A stretch of 64,000 nucleotides of DNA. Source: Helichrysum umbraculigerum (taxonomy: Eukaryota; Streptophyta; Magnoliopsida; Asterales; Asteraceae). The notes under the pieces were generated by a model. It saw only the letters and a list, made by a program, of their open reading frames with translations. It did not search any database and was not told where the DNA came from. The stretch is taken from contig CATIUR010000012.1 of the NCBI GenBank assembly GCA_949592205.1, positions 1,363,001 through 1,427,000 of the forward strand, read 5' to 3'. Every line of letters starts with the position of its first letter. The stretch's first letter is position 1. Positions 34,985 through 48,369 of the stretch are shown one piece after another. The position numbers and the translations under genes were made by a program.

Positions 34985-36869
34985 AACCTCCATTTCACAT
35001 TTCAAAACACACCATCCTTCACATTTCACTCTCTCTCTAGTTTAGATTCTCTCTCTAGCACTACTCTTAGGAGTTAGAGGAGAATTATTCTTATAGTAGG
35101 TTCTCTCTCTAGTATTTCTCTCTAGTTTCTTGCTAGGGTTTTAAACCCTTGGACTAGTGAGATGATTAGGGAGGGAAACCTTTCCTTTTCTAGTAGATTA
35201 GTTATGTAGTTAATTAGTAGAGGCTAGCTTATGTAATGCTTGGATATTAATGAAGAAATACAAGTGTTATTCTGCTCGCAATTCCTATCGGTATTTTCTA
35301 TCCTTTCTATTATTAATTTGTCATATTGTTCTTGTTTGATGTATGTGATTTATTAATATTAGAAATGTCTATTGCTATGCATTGTGAGTAGTGTGCTTGT
35401 ATGTTTGCCATGATTTAGATAGTAGTAATGATGTTACTTTAAATATATGATGTTGGGATAATATCATTAAGAAACAACGGAGGTAACGTTATACGGCTTT
35501 CATTTGTATAGCGCCGGAAACATCACTAATGTGTGGAGTACGGAACGTGGAAGCTATGAAAGTCGTGGGCACAATCCGTTGTGGAATAATGTTCCCAATT
35601 ATTATATATTACGATTGAAAACTTGTGGTGTTGTTTAACTATACATTTATGATTTTAAACTAAACTATCACCTTTCCTCCAATAAACGTGGTGAGAACCT
35701 TTATGACAAAGGAGTCATGAACCATTGATCAAACGGTCACTAGCTATCTAAGTTTTCCAAAATAAACATGGTCTGATTCTGAAGCTGTGGAAATACTGCC
35801 TAAACTTATCGTATAGTACACCGTGAATTAATCAGGGATTTATTGGGCTGGGATTTATTAAGTGAACGGGTTGTTTAGCTATCATAGATGGTTTTACTGT
35901 AATACAAGCTTAGATATATTGAGTTCAGATAGCCGTAAAGTATGTAATCCAGGATAAAGCCCTAAAACGTCCGAGTATCCGGTAAGCCGTGGAAAGGCCG
36001 TAGGCTGAACACTGTATTACATCCTGGCTGAGTCTGTGATCCAGGAAAGACCGTAATACTGGTGAATACACAATGTAACTGTGGAAAACTCTGTGGGTTG
36101 AAGACTGTATCACAACCGAATATCTCTGAACTCAATCATAACCATTAATGTATACGTTAATCAGTCACCACCTGTCTAAAATCTTAAATGCCTTGCCTAG
36201 CTTAGATATCTCTTTATGTGTTAAAGAAAGGTCAGTGGATAAATCGTGGAATGTCGCCTTATTCCTGCACCCCATCTGGAGGGTCACTTGGTCTCATCAG
36301 AAGAGACGGTGAGGGGGTTTCAAGGCAGTCTTATCTGACCATACTCTCGATAACCTAGCACTCAGTGACATACTGATCGGTTCACCTGGTTAGTAGGGTG
36401 CTAGTGTTTACACTACAAGATATCTGCGTGAAAGCAAGACACAAATCTTTAAAAGACGTTTTCAAACTAAAACATCATCTCAGCTATTCTAAGTCATGGT
36501 GAACCACGTCATCGTCATCCTTAAGTGTTATATATGCTATTAGTTTATTGTTTTATTAGTTCAGTAGTTTAGTTAAATTAGATAAAAATCCAAAAACAAA
36601 CACCCTTCCAGTTATAAAAACCCTAGCTTAAATACCGTCTTATCAGAAGTAGCTCTGTCTCAATTCTGCCATCGTGAGGAACGACCCTGGATCATTCTTA
36701 CCGCTTACTCGTATCAGGTATTCATACCAGTTCCAGTAGGTAGAACGGAGGATTAGGCTCCCCCTGACTATTACAAATTTTAAAACTACCACACCGGTGT
36801 TGTTGCCAGCGGAAGGTCCAACGACAGGACGCAATTCCTAAACCGACCGCCGGGGGCATATCAAGTTTT

Positions 36870-36887
36870 TGGTGCCGCTTCCGGGGA
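36870..36887 (+). other. primer-binding site, element 2
   Basis: TGGTGCCGCTTCCGGGGA, 11 nt after the LTR end; same type as element 1 but more diverged. Confidence 0.65.
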
Positions 36888-37104
36888 TGGTAGTACGATT
36901 CGGAGCCTGTTTAGATAAATTAGTCTTTAAGCGATCCTTTTGACTTGGATTCACCATCCCTGTCAAAAGTTATTTGTGCCTTAGATTAGTGTAGTTAGAT
37001 TAGATTACCTTAGCTTAGCGTAGTTTAGATTAATTTCTCTTCTCAACCCAACTTTAATTTTTAAACCTTCTTCGTGTGCTGTCTTTTTCTGAAAACTTGG
37101 GCAA

Positions 37105-38433
37105 ATGGCAACTCAACAACAACTAAATGATCAAATTGAAAGTCTTGCTAAATCAATCGAAGATAGATGCAGGAGTAATGCCTACGTAGATAACGAATGT
37201 CAAGGGAATAGTATGATTTATTTGGATAACATAGGGTACATAGATCCTCAATCTTAACATCATTATGACCCTTATGCTTTCCAAACACATCAATACCAGC
37301 CTTACTATCCTGAACCATTCAGAGTGTACCCACAACCATCTTACCCTGTACATGAACCACAACCATACGAGAGTTCTAACTTGAGAGATATGCCCACAGC
37401 TTATCTCAACAGTAATGCTACTCTTTCTCCCTCTTACAACCCACTTGAACAATTATTAAAAGAAATGGATGATATGTATAAAAGATTCATTGATAGGCTA
37501 CAAACACCAGTCCAAGTGAGTAGTAATGGAATTAGGGATCAAGTTACAACTGATTATAGGTTACAGGAAGATGATAGGCACTCACACACCACATCTACTA
37601 CAACGACTGATTCAGACTTTCATTCTCATAAGTCTGGTTGCAAAACTCCTTCAAACCCTTCACCTACCCAATCTTCTAAATCTTCACTTCCACCTATTCT
37701 CAACCTATCTACATCCGAAACCGATAAGGAGTTCATTCTAGAGGAACTTTCCGAGTCATTGCAACTTGAAACTTCCAGCCGGAGTGACGAGTATGACGAG
37801 GTAGACGAAGAGATAGAAGTAGAGAGCCCGGAGATGAAAATTTACACAGAAGATCCAACTTCAGAAGGACCGGAGGAATGCGCACCGACTCTAAGAAGTG
37901 ATCGCATTCCTATTCAAACCAATATGGTTAACAACATCCCGCAACAACTTGTGGTTGATGATGTCCCATCTATCTTTCCGAATGAATCACCCAATGATCT
38001 AGTTTAACCCTCAATTGCCTTAGACCAAGTAGTTGATGAGAGTGTTGCTACAAGATTGGAGACAAAAATGGATACTGTCCCACCTCCATGCCCAGAGTAC
38101 AACACTATCATTGACCAAAAGACCATAGGAAGCAAGGTGGGTTCTGCGTCATGGTTTCCCTTCAAACCATCTCTCCACCATATAATGTCTTATACACCAT
38201 TGAGAGATGAGGATTCCTTCGACCAACCCATTCTGACAATCCAACCCAAGGAGGTGCTAGAAGTTGAGAGATTTGTGATACCTCCGCTAGAACAACTCCC
38301 TCACTTCAAACCATCTCCTTATATTGGACATACCCTAGCCTTAACCTGCTTTAAACTTTTAGGTATGTACCAATATTACCACTTGTGTCTACTGATGGAT
38401 GCAAGAAAACCCCTAGGATTGCCTGAGAAATAA
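37105..38433 (+). pseudogene. element 2 ORF, unrecognised, two in-frame stops
   Basis: ATG at 37105 (MATQQQLNDQIESLAK). The frame runs to TAA at 38431-38433, interrupted by TAA at 37255-37257 and 38005-38007; all three pieces share one frame, so it was a single ~442-codon gene. Composition by part: Gln/Tyr/Pro-rich (37258-37400), Ser/Thr-rich (37590-37700), Glu/Asp-rich (37730-37880), then a more hydrophobic tail. I recognise no domain. It occupies the place of gag-pol between the primer-binding site and the AGCGCTTCT motif. It may be a gag fragment too diverged to see, or captured sequence. Confidence 0.65.
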
Positions 38434-38467
38434 TGCTAGAGTCAAGCTAGAGACTCGAATAAAAACA

Positions 38468-38492
38468 AGCGCTTCTTGGGAGGCAACCCGTG
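38468..38492 (+). other. post-ORF conserved motif (element 2)
   Basis: AGCGCTTCTTGGGAGGCAAC followed by CCGTG, 34 nt after the ORF stop; identical to element 1 except T for C. Confidence 0.75.
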
Positions 38493-41400
38493 TCTAACAT
38501 AGTTTCAGTAATAGTAGTTTAATAGGAAGCTAACCCAATAAGTAGAAGATGAAACCCTAAAATGAATGTTCCAAGTTTTCTATTCTTATGAACAAATAGG
38601 ATGGTTTGCGAAATTACTTCTTTAAAAGTCAAATTTTTGTCAAACCTTAAAACTTCCTACTCCCACTTGTTTGAACTCTATTGCAACATTCAATTTTTAC
38701 CATTATCTAAAATCTCAAGTTCTTAATATCCCCTTCACTCACAAACTTTGGAAACCTACTAGAATGAGAATTAGGAGCCTTAGTCATCTTATACACCCAT
38801 TCATATATTTCGAGCATTGGAGGTACTTACATATATTTCTGTAAGCATACATATAAGATCCTTAAATTGATTCATTTGAAAACCTGATTTGTATGCTAAT
38901 ATGTGTATTATGCTCGAACTCGTTTAAAAATATGTGCTTTGGAAATCTCTATACTTGGTTGCCTGATTTAAATGCTCATGCTAGTGTTTCCATATCTGTT
39001 ATTTGTGCTGCGGTGAAATTATAGGCAACTAACACTTTTTGTGTGGGATTAGACTCCAAGTCATACACTGGTTTGTTTCATCTACAAAACACTTACTTTT
39101 ATAGGTTCTTCGCAAACCAGTAAATCTATGATTTGGAGAATAATCACTTGTTTGTTAGATCACGTTTGTTTGTTCTTGTACAAATGCCTAACAGACAGGG
39201 ACTAATGCCTATGGATAAAGAATCTTCAAGAATAATGGAAAGAAGACAAGGGGAGCTTACAGTTCATTAAGTATGGAATCTTTGGAGCATTGCTTTGCAG
39301 GGGATAAGAGATGACACTTCTAGACACGAAGATGATTTCTAGTTGTCTATGACTAGTTCATTAAGTTAATCAGCTTAATACTCATCATATGCGCCCACAA
39401 ATTCCAAATCCTATAGCTAAACCTTACCACATAATGGAACACGAAACCATCACTACCATCCACATCACCATACCCACCCCACATTCACCCATCCATCCAC
39501 CCTTTCGCACGTACAACCATCACCATCAGGGACCATTCATATGAAGGAATAGATACATGATTAAATTGGAAACTGGAGATCTCTACCGATAAAGAACAAC
39601 ATCAGATGCATTACATCAGTTCGTTGGAAAAAATCTCGGGAGATAAAGATCTAAGGTCATTAGATTCAGCACTTTTAGATCATTAGGAGCAATTGAGTTA
39701 AAGCAGCGGCTCTTGATGATTTGGATCTTTGTCCATTAACCTCTATCCAACATTTGGTGTTTATTGGTTGATTCTGCTTGTGTCCGGAGGGCGACATCAC
39801 TTCGCTTCATTTTCTACAATCTATCCTTTTAGTCTTAGTTATTTTCGAGATAATTTGGTGATTTGAGTGGATGTTGGATGACTGGAGGATCCAAGAGATG
39901 ACGAGTATTCAAGGAAGAAACCGTGGAATCAAAGGTAGACAAACAAGCTCACACACCTGCGGACCACGGATCTTACATACATCTCTAAGGGAAGGAGTGT
40001 GGTCTATCTTCTCTCGAAACTCGCGCGTACCAATGATCTTCAAAGACTTAAGTGTGGAATTTCATCCCACATTACATACACTTAGCAAGAATTATTTCCA
40101 TATCTTAAACGCTAAAGTGTGGGATTCAGTAATAAGAATCTCCACTTACATTATGGGACGATTAATTGCTGAGTTTGGACTCTTGGTACCGACTGCCAGA
40201 TCGACGCATCTGAAGCTAAGCCGCTCTTCATGCAAGAAGTGGAGCAAGAATCACATCGACTCTTCTCTTCTAAAATACCGATCTCAGCTTCATAACATTA
40301 ATCGTTATCTAGGGAGTTTCCTAAACCTTCACTCCGTTTCTTGATTTAAATTTTGCTTTGTTAGCTTGTTAATCTAAGAAGTAATCTATACTCTATCCTA
40401 AAGCTTATTACTAAGTGTGGGATTCCAGCCCATTACATACACTTGAGTAACATTTTCTATATGTTCAAACTCTAAGTGTGGGATTATACTTTACAGTGCA
40501 ATCTCAACTCAAGAGAACATTAGGGACAATGTTCCTCTAAGTGTGGGATAGCAGGTATAGAATACCTTGGATTGGATGTTTAAAGATTTTTATGTCCGAA
40601 TAGTTCAACTCAGAAAATGTTCCTCGAAATTTTTAAAATTTTCAAAACTTTTAACAAAACTAATAAAGTATGGGCTAAATAAGTCGATTAGCTTTGCTAT
40701 TTTTGAGTTATAATATCTTTCAGGAGGAACCATTTTCTAATATGAGTTAGTTATTCAGGAATATTAGGGAAATTAAGGTAGAAATTTCTTAAATAAGTAG
40801 TGATAATCTAAAAGGAGCATGACTAGGCACATACAACCATATTTGCAGTGAGGTTTTGAGCCTTAAAAGCATTCATCTTAAATGCTACATTGTTCATTTC
40901 TTGTGTGTGCCGATGCTAGTATCTCTAAGTTAGAACTTGTTCCTGACATACGTTTTGAGACCACATTGGTGAGTACCGTACGCGGTATAGGTGCAATTAG
41001 ATGATCTCGAAATTCCCTAGGAATTAACCCATTTTCTTACATATCTTTTCAAGCCCAAAACCCTTCCGATGCTCATTTTTAGTATCGATGATCCGCTTAG
41101 AAAACCCTGTTGAGCCTAAATCTTTCGTTTCTTCCAAACCCTACATTTTTAACCCACTTATCCAAAACTTCCCAACAACTTATCTTGGAATTTCTGAGGA
41201 TTATGAAAAACATCTTGAAGAATCTTCTTCTGAATTGATCTACTCCTTCGTGTTCACCAAAATTGAAGAAAATCAAAGGTGCGAAAAATTGGCACCAAAG
41301 AAAAGACTCAAAGAAGTCCGTGATAAGAAAGAAAAGATTTCCGAAAGAAAAGAAAAATATCCTTGGAAATTTTCTGGCAAAGAAGTTCTGAAGAAAGAAA

Positions 41401-42005
41401 AAAGAAAATAAAAAGCAGAAAAATAAAGAAAAGAAAAAAAAATAAAGCTAAGTGCTTCAAAGTATCAATCGTTCAAAGAAAGATCCGATGAAATACGAGT
41501 AGCTATCTCCTCCGTTCTATAATAAGTTTTTCATGATTCTTAGGATGCCTAAGATAAGTAACCCTTTCAACCAAAAATCACCACTGTCCATACCCCTTAA
41601 CCCTCACAAACATTACAACCCACTTAAATGTCTTGGGATATATAATTAGCGCCGTCCTCTTCCTAAGTGGTAGAGATCCGATTCTCGACCAAGCTTATGA
41701 TGATGAGTGCTGCATGACTGGCTATTTGAGCGATTTCAATTGTGCTAGAATGATAGGAAACTCGATACACTCTGAGTGAATTGAGTGACCACCTTTAGTG
41801 AGATCTCCTAGTCATGTATACTCCAAGATCACGAGATTTGGAAAGTATGCCTGGGAAAGTCAGTACTTATTTCTGAAAAGATCATCTTAACTTTCCCTGT
41901 ATTCTAAAAATAATTTTCCCATATGACAAAGTGGTGACTTCTTGGAAATATTTTTAACTCAACCAAACTATTATAAAAATTTTTTCACTTGACATAACTG
42001 AGTTG
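38493..42005 (+). other. element 2 3' non-coding region
   Basis: Contains the inverted pair TTTCGAGCAT (38808) / ATGCTCGAA (38910), a series of AAGTGTGG-type motifs (about 39039, 40049, 40112, 40411, 40472, 40537), the TACCGTACGCGGTA hairpin (40974-40987) and a purine-rich tract near 41270-41460. Open frames at 39871-40344 and 41088-41411 match nothing and are probably chance. It is longer than the equivalent region of element 1. Confidence 0.65.
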
Positions 42006-42043
42006 TTGCTTGAGGACAAGCAACTTCTAAGTGTGAGATACAT
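42006..42043 (+). other. terminal hairpin and PPT-like motif
   Basis: GTTGCTTG-AGGA-CAAGCAAC (42006-42025) is a perfect 8-bp stem-loop. It is followed by CTAAGTGTGAGATACA, which takes the place of a polypurine tract directly before the 3' LTR. Confidence 0.7.
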
Positions 42044-44623
42044 GATGTGACCTAAAAAGTCATGTTTTTAAGTATATATTTCTGCACTTTTTGGACTATT
42101 GTTTGGTGAAAATATTTTCAAACCATCATTATTTACTAAAAATCACCAAGGTAGTCTAAATATAGAAGTTGCTGCAAAAATCGGTTAAAACGTCCAAATA
42201 ACACGCAAACTGAGGCAAAACTATCACCTTAAATATTCCCTTATTGATTTTCTTACGTAATTAGATCTTAATTCATATTTTATGATTCCATAGGAAAATA
42301 CAAGACCGGAGGTGAAAGAATCAGAAGAAACTGACGAAAAACGGAGAAGATGTGCAGTCTGGAAGCCCGCCGATCGTCATCCGGAACACGCAAAATTCAA
42401 ATGCTTCCAAATTTGGCAAACTTGGTGTCATTAGAAGTGTAACGGAAAAACGAAGTCAACGGCGCAAGAATCAAGTAAAACGGACTCCAAACGAAGAAGA
42501 TACGGACGAACCAAGCAACCGAGAAGTCAACGAAGGCCAAATGGAGCACCAACCCCCCTGGACACCTAGGTACCGTATACGGTACCCTAGGTGCCGTATA
42601 CAGCCCTTAGGGTGCCGTATACGGGGTCTTTTGCCTTGTTGGGTGCCGTTTGAACCCCCCTGGTCCGCTTGCCCCGTATGCTGCTTTGACACTTGTATTT
42701 GATGCTTCAAGACTTATACCAAGACTTCCATCCTTCTCCTATAAATACCAACCTCCATTTCACATTTCAAAAGACACCATCCTTCACATTTCACTATCTC
42801 TATAGTTTAGATTGTCTCTCTAGCACTACTCTTAGGAGTTAGAGGAGAATAAGTCTTGTAGTAGGTTCTCTCTCTAGTCTTTCTCTCTAGTTTCTTGCTA
42901 GGGTTTTAAACCCTTAGACTAGTGAGATGATTATGGAGGGAAACCTTTCCTTTTCTAGTAGATTAGTTATGTAGTTAATTAGTAGAAGCTAGCTTATGTA
43001 ATGCTTGGATATTAATGAAGAAATACAAGTGTTATTCTGCTCGCAATTCCTATCGGTATTTTCTATCCTTTCTATTATTAATTTGTCATATTGTTCTTGT
43101 TTGATGTATGTGATTTATTAATATTAGAAATGTCTATTGCTATGCATTGTGAGTAGTGTGCTTGTATGTTTGCCATGATTTAGATAGTAGTAATGATGTT
43201 ACTTTAAATATATGATGTTGGGATAATATCATTATGAAACAACGGAGGTAACATTATACGGCTTTCATTGGTATAGCGCCGGAAATATCACTAATGTGTG
43301 GAGTACGGAACGTGGAAGCTATGAAAGTCGTGGGCACAATCCGTTGTGGAATAATGTTCCCAATTATTATATATTACGATTGAAAACTTGTGGTGCTGTT
43401 TAACTATACATTTATGATTTTAAACTAAACTATCACCTTTCCTCCAATAAACGTGGTGAGAACCTTTATGACAAAGGAGTCATGAACCATTGATCAAACG
43501 GTCACTAGCTATCTAAGTTTTCCAAAATAAACATGGTCTGATTCTGAAGCTGTGGAAATACTGCCTAAACTTATCATATAGTACACTGTGAATTAATCAG
43601 GGATTTATTGGGCTGGGATTTATTAAATGAACGGGTTGTTTAGCTAAATTAGATGGTTTTACTGTAATACAAGCTTAGATATATTGAGTTCAGATAGCCG
43701 TAAAGTATGTAATCCAGGATAAAGCCCTAAAACGTCCGAGTATCCGGTAAGCCGTGGAAAGGCCGTAGGCTGAACACTGTATTACATCATGGCTGAGTCT
43801 GTGATCCAGGAAAGACCGTAATACTGGTGAATACACAACGTAACTGTGGAAAACTCTGTGGGTTGAAGACTATATCACAACCGAATATCTCTGAACTCAA
43901 TCATAACCATTAATGTATACGTTAATCAGTCACCACCTGTCTTAAATCTTAAATGCCTTGCCCAGCTTAGATATCTGTGTATGTGTTAAGGAAAGGTCAG
44001 TGGATAAATCGCGGACTGTCGCCTTATTCCTGCACCCCATCTGGAGGGTCACTTGGTCTCATCTGAAGAGACGGTGAGGGGGTTTCAAGGCAGTCCGATC
44101 TGACCATACTCTCGATAACCTAGCACTCAGTGACATACTGATCGGTTCACCTGATTAGTAGGGTGCTAGTGTTTACACTACAAGATATCTGCGTGAAAGC
44201 AAGACACAAATCTTTAAAAGACGTTTTCAAACTAAAACATCATCTCAGCTATTCTAAGTCATGGTGAACCACGTCTTCGTCATCCTTAAGTGTTATATAT
44301 GCTATTAGTTTATTGTTTTATTAGTTCAGTAGTTTAGTTAAATTAGATAAAAATCCAAAAACAAACACCCTTCCAGTTATAAAAACCCTAGCTTAAATAC
44401 CGACTTATCAGAACTAGCTCTGTCTCAATTCTGTCGTCGTGAGGAACGACCCTGGATCATTCTTACCGCTTACTCGTATCAGGTATTCATACCAGTTCTA
44501 GTAGGTAGTACGGAGGATTAGGCTCCCCCCGACTATTACAAATTTTAAAACTACCACACCGGTGTTGCTGCCAGCGGAAGGTCCAACGACAGGACGCAAT
44601 TCCTAAACCGACCGCCGGGGGCA
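42044..44623 (+). repeat. element 2 3' LTR
   Basis: Starts TGATGTGACC. Palindromes at 42573, 42594 (one change) and 42615, 21 bp apart. TATA box TATAAATACC at 42740-42749, paired module at 43239-43350, ends GGGGGCA. Confidence 0.9.
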
Positions 44624-45640
44624 CATTAGGCATCTTCATTTACTTGCCTGCCCATTTTACTCTCTCTCTCTCTCTATTGAAATGAACACAACACAACCAA
44701 ACGGAAATACACACCTACCACACAAAAATACACACCACCGCCCACCATTACCTCAGTCCACCACCATCGCCGTCAACCACCACCTTCCACCAACACTATC
44801 ACTGTAATCGTCACTTACACGGTTACCGTCATTAAACTTATAGATCTGTCATTGTCATCACATGAGGATAAATCCTCAAAAACTATCAAAAGCATTAAAC
44901 TTATAGATCTAACATTTTCAGATAGTGATTGATGATTTTTGAATAGTTATTTAGTGTATAAGATGTTAGATCTGAATAAAGAGTTGAAAAGTAGATCTGA
45001 AAACATTCTAATGCATTTAACGTAGATTTCTAGTACATTTAACATTTTCAAAGAGCATATCTGAAAAAAGCATTGAAATGTGAGATCTATTTTGCATATC
45101 AGTTTTACACCACCTTAAAAGTTAAAATGCGGTAACTTAAATATAATATGCAGTAAGTTTTCGAGAGCTACTATTTCAGATCAATTTTTTACCACCTTAA
45201 ACATAAAATGCAGTGATTTTTTTTTTTTATCTATTTTTTCATATTAGTTTTCCACGAGCTAAAGATATGTAAAATAAAGTAATTTAAATGTAAAATGTAG
45301 TGATTTTTTTAAAATATATTTTTCATATAAGTTTTCCACCACAATAAAACTTAAAATGTAGTAAATCAAACTTATAATGCAGTTACTTAAACGTAAAATG
45401 AAGTAAGTTTTCGAGATCTAGTTTTTAGTTCAGCTTTTCACCACCTTAAACATAAAATGTAGTAACTTAATCGTAAAATGCTGTAAATATTTTCCCAAAT
45501 CTACTCATTTAAATCAATTTTCCACTACCTTAAACGTAAAGTGCAGTAACATAAACATAAAATGCAGTCAAATTAAATAGATATAACTTGCAGTTTTTCT
45601 TGTAAAAATGCAGTAAAATGCATTAAAATGCAGTGAATTC
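44624..45640. repeat. low-complexity region with AAAATGCAGTAA repeats
   Basis: A CT run and CCACC-rich stretch, then from about 45100 a degenerate array in which CCACCTTAAACATAAAATGC-like units recur. No gene. Confidence 0.55.
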
Positions 45641-46740
45641 AAAATGTCATTCCTTATCCTCATTTGATACCTTCAACATATTGTTTATTGCATTTTTTAT
45701 ATCGTTTATTGCATCTTCTATATTGTTCGCTGCATCTTGTTTATTGTTAGTACATTTTAAGTTTTTTTTTTTAACATTTTTATGTTATTTGTAGCTTGTT
45801 TTTTATTGTAAGTTCACTTATTTTTTGTTATTCATTTTGTAGATAAAACATTAAGGAAAGTGTAATGAAGAAATCTACTATTCGAAGTCCGTTAAGCTTG
45901 AATTTGAAAAGAATGACCATTTGTAGTTTTTAATTTATAAAATGATAATTTTGTGTAATTAATGAGTTAGAATTATTGTTTGGTTTGTATAATTGTATTA
46001 AACAATAGTGTGTAATAAAAATATTTCATTGCATTTTATTTTTTTTAGTGCATTTTACTTTTTTACATATTATCATATTTTTAGATTAGAAATTATTATT
46101 TTGGAATTTTTGGGGATTTTTTTTTATTTTTTTAAGATTTTTTTGGATTTAAAATTTTTTTATTTGAATTTTTTTTGAATTTTTAGAATTTTTTGGGTAA
46201 TTATTCGGGCAGATCCTCAACTTTTATTAAATTGCAAAATGGTCCCTAACGGACTGACAGGTGGGCCTGTGTCTGACACTTGTCAGCTTCTGAGTAGTTG
46301 AAATTCTGCCCTCCCTGCCCTTCCAATTACCCTTGATCCTCTGAACCCCACTCAAACTAAATAGCAAAAAAAAGTTTTAAAAAAATGTTAAAAACTAATT
46401 TTTTTTATTTAATTTTTAAAAGTGATAATTTGTTGAAAAAAATGTTAACAAATTTTATTTAATTACTCGTAATTACTCATATTTATTAAAAAAAAATTCT
46501 TGATAAAAGTGTTATATAAGTTTTTACAAGTTGGATTTGATTAATCTTTTTTTTTAAAAAAAAGATTAAAACTTTTTTTAAACTATTTTTTGATAAAAAT
46601 AAACTTTTTAACAATATTATTTTTAGAAAAAAGCGAAATAGGGGAAAAAAAAAAAGAAATAAGGAAAGTGTAGAAATGAATAAAAAATGTGAAGAAATGA
46701 TAATGGAAAGGGGAAATATATAAAAAATGTGGAGAAATGA

Positions 46741-46855
46741 GAACACTTGTCACCTCCTCATTGACTTCTCTCCATTTCCTTATACACTTTCTCCTAGGGT
46801 CACCTCCTCATCGACTTCTCTCTATTTCCTTACTTATACACTTTCTCCCAGGAAC
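46741..46855 (-). repeat. duplicated terminal module CACTTGTCACCTCCTCAT
   Basis: Two ~57-bp copies in tandem (46745 and 46800), each CACCTCCTCAT...CTTCTCTC...TTTCTCC. The reverse complement matches the start of the AT-rich tract in R1-R3 (13896 onward), suggesting two members of one transposon family. The DNA between 45641 and 46740 is AT-rich with nothing I can call. Confidence 0.55.
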
Positions 46856-46870
46856 CTCACTCTAAAGTTT

Positions 46871-48369
46871 CTTCATTTCTTTAGAGAATGAGAAGTGTTT
46901 TTCTTTTTTCATTTCTTTAGAGAATGAGAAGTGTTTTACTTCTATAGAAAAACATGAAAATTTAGAAAAACGTGTTTAGTTGAAAGGGGTGGAGTTTTCA
47001 TTTTACAATGAATAGTAGAGATGGAAAACTTAAAAAACCATCAAAAGTAGTTTTCAACTTTGTATTTACAAAAAGGAAAACAAAGATTTTCCTTTTCTTA
47101 GAAAAGTTTTTTAGATAACTCGAATTTGAACACGTTTTCTAATTTTCTTGTTTTCTTAGGGATTTTTTCTAGAAAAGAGAGAGTTTTCTGTAACTAAACG
47201 TACCCTAAACTCCTCATTTTACCTTCACTTATCACTCTTAATCATTTTATTTCTTAAATTAATTCATTCAAACTTGCTTCAAATATAATGGTTTGAAATA
47301 GTATTTTAATCTATGTTAAATTAGGAGTTGAAGAATTTGATCATACAAAAACACATAATTACTTCTTCACTCCCAAATTAATAGTCAAAGAGGCGAAAAA
47401 AACCCCCTCAATTTAAGGAAAAATAAACATTACAATATATTATTTGACAACCTGATAATTTTACTTTTACGGGACAGTTAAATTGGTAAGAAAAAAAAGG
47501 AAATATGGATGGAACAATTGAGTATTCTACACAAATGTCAATGTCGGGTGTGTTTAGTTGAAGAAAAATGAGTACTTTTCTTTAGAAAATATTTCTAAGA
47601 ACAATGAAAATTAGAAAACGCATTCAAAAATTGTTATTTTTTAGAAAAGTTTTCCAAGAAAATGGAAAACTCATGGTGCATTTAGTTACAGAAAACTCCT
47701 TTATTTTTTCTGGAAAACAATAATTTCAAAGTTTTCCAAATTTTTCTTTTATACAACTTCCTACTTTTTATAAAATTTTCCAAAAACCTTATCGTAATAT
47801 CATTTTTTTCAAAATGGACATTTTCTGTATGCAAAATACACGCTCTAGCTTGTCCAATATTTTTTCAACGTAATATATGTTGCAAATGTTCTATTTTTAT
47901 GAACTTAATTCTCGTTATTTTGTCTAACTACTCGGTCAACAACAATTATACAAAATATAAAAGTTGATTGATGGTCAAATCAACTTCAAAATCAAGTAGC
48001 TACCTTCTCATCGTCAACAAATCAGTTTTGTTATTTGCATTGACTTATCTTGAAAATAAGATAATTGATTGCGGAGTGATTTGTACTTTGGTACACCACC
48101 AAAAATTATTAGTATGTGCACCGTAAGTAATATACCGATAAATTTTATTCGTGTACAAATATATCACCCTAATTGATTTAATTTTTAAAATGAGATTGCA
48201 ATGTTGGGAACGCTCTTTAGTTAGTTAATTTGTTACTTTACACCTTTAGTATGCACCTAGTGTATCATTATACTTTTTGTATCCATTATTTTAGAAAAAT
48301 ATATTTAAAAAGTGCAAAAGAATAATTTCTGTTCAGGTTACTACTCAACGTACGTTAGGTATGTGTAGA
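46871..48369. other. AT-rich DNA with inverted-repeat fragments
   Basis: GTTTTCTGTAACTAAACGTACC (47191-47212) is largely inverted at 47676-47699 (GTGCATTTAGTTACAGAAAA), and GGGTGTGTTTAGTTG occurs at 47547. These look like ends of decayed foldback/MITE copies. No gene. Confidence 0.45.

Larger units (their letters stand above)
34275..36858 (+). repeat. element 2 5' LTR
   Basis: Contains the phased palindromes (34825, 34846, degenerate 34804; 21-bp steps), TATA box TATAAATACC (34975-34984), CT-rich leader start, the paired module at 35474-35585, and a GAACGACC block near the 3' end also seen in element 1. Confidence 0.88.
34275..44623 (+). mobile_element. element 2: non-autonomous LTR retrotransposon related to element 1
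   Basis: LTRs 34275-36858 and 42044-44623, both ending GGGGGCA; the 5' copy has lost its first bases (ATGTGACC against TGATGTGACC). Flanks CATTC (34270-34274) and CATTA (44624-44628) are a likely, imperfect 5-bp duplication. LTR and 3' non-coding regions match element 1's family, but the ORF is different and no gag, protease or polymerase domain is recognisable. LTRs are highly similar to each other, implying fairly recent insertion. Confidence 0.88.

Noticed and set aside
39871..40344. 157-codon ORF in the element 2 3' region
   Set aside because: No motif, absent from the equivalent region of element 1, spans non-coding repeated motifs.
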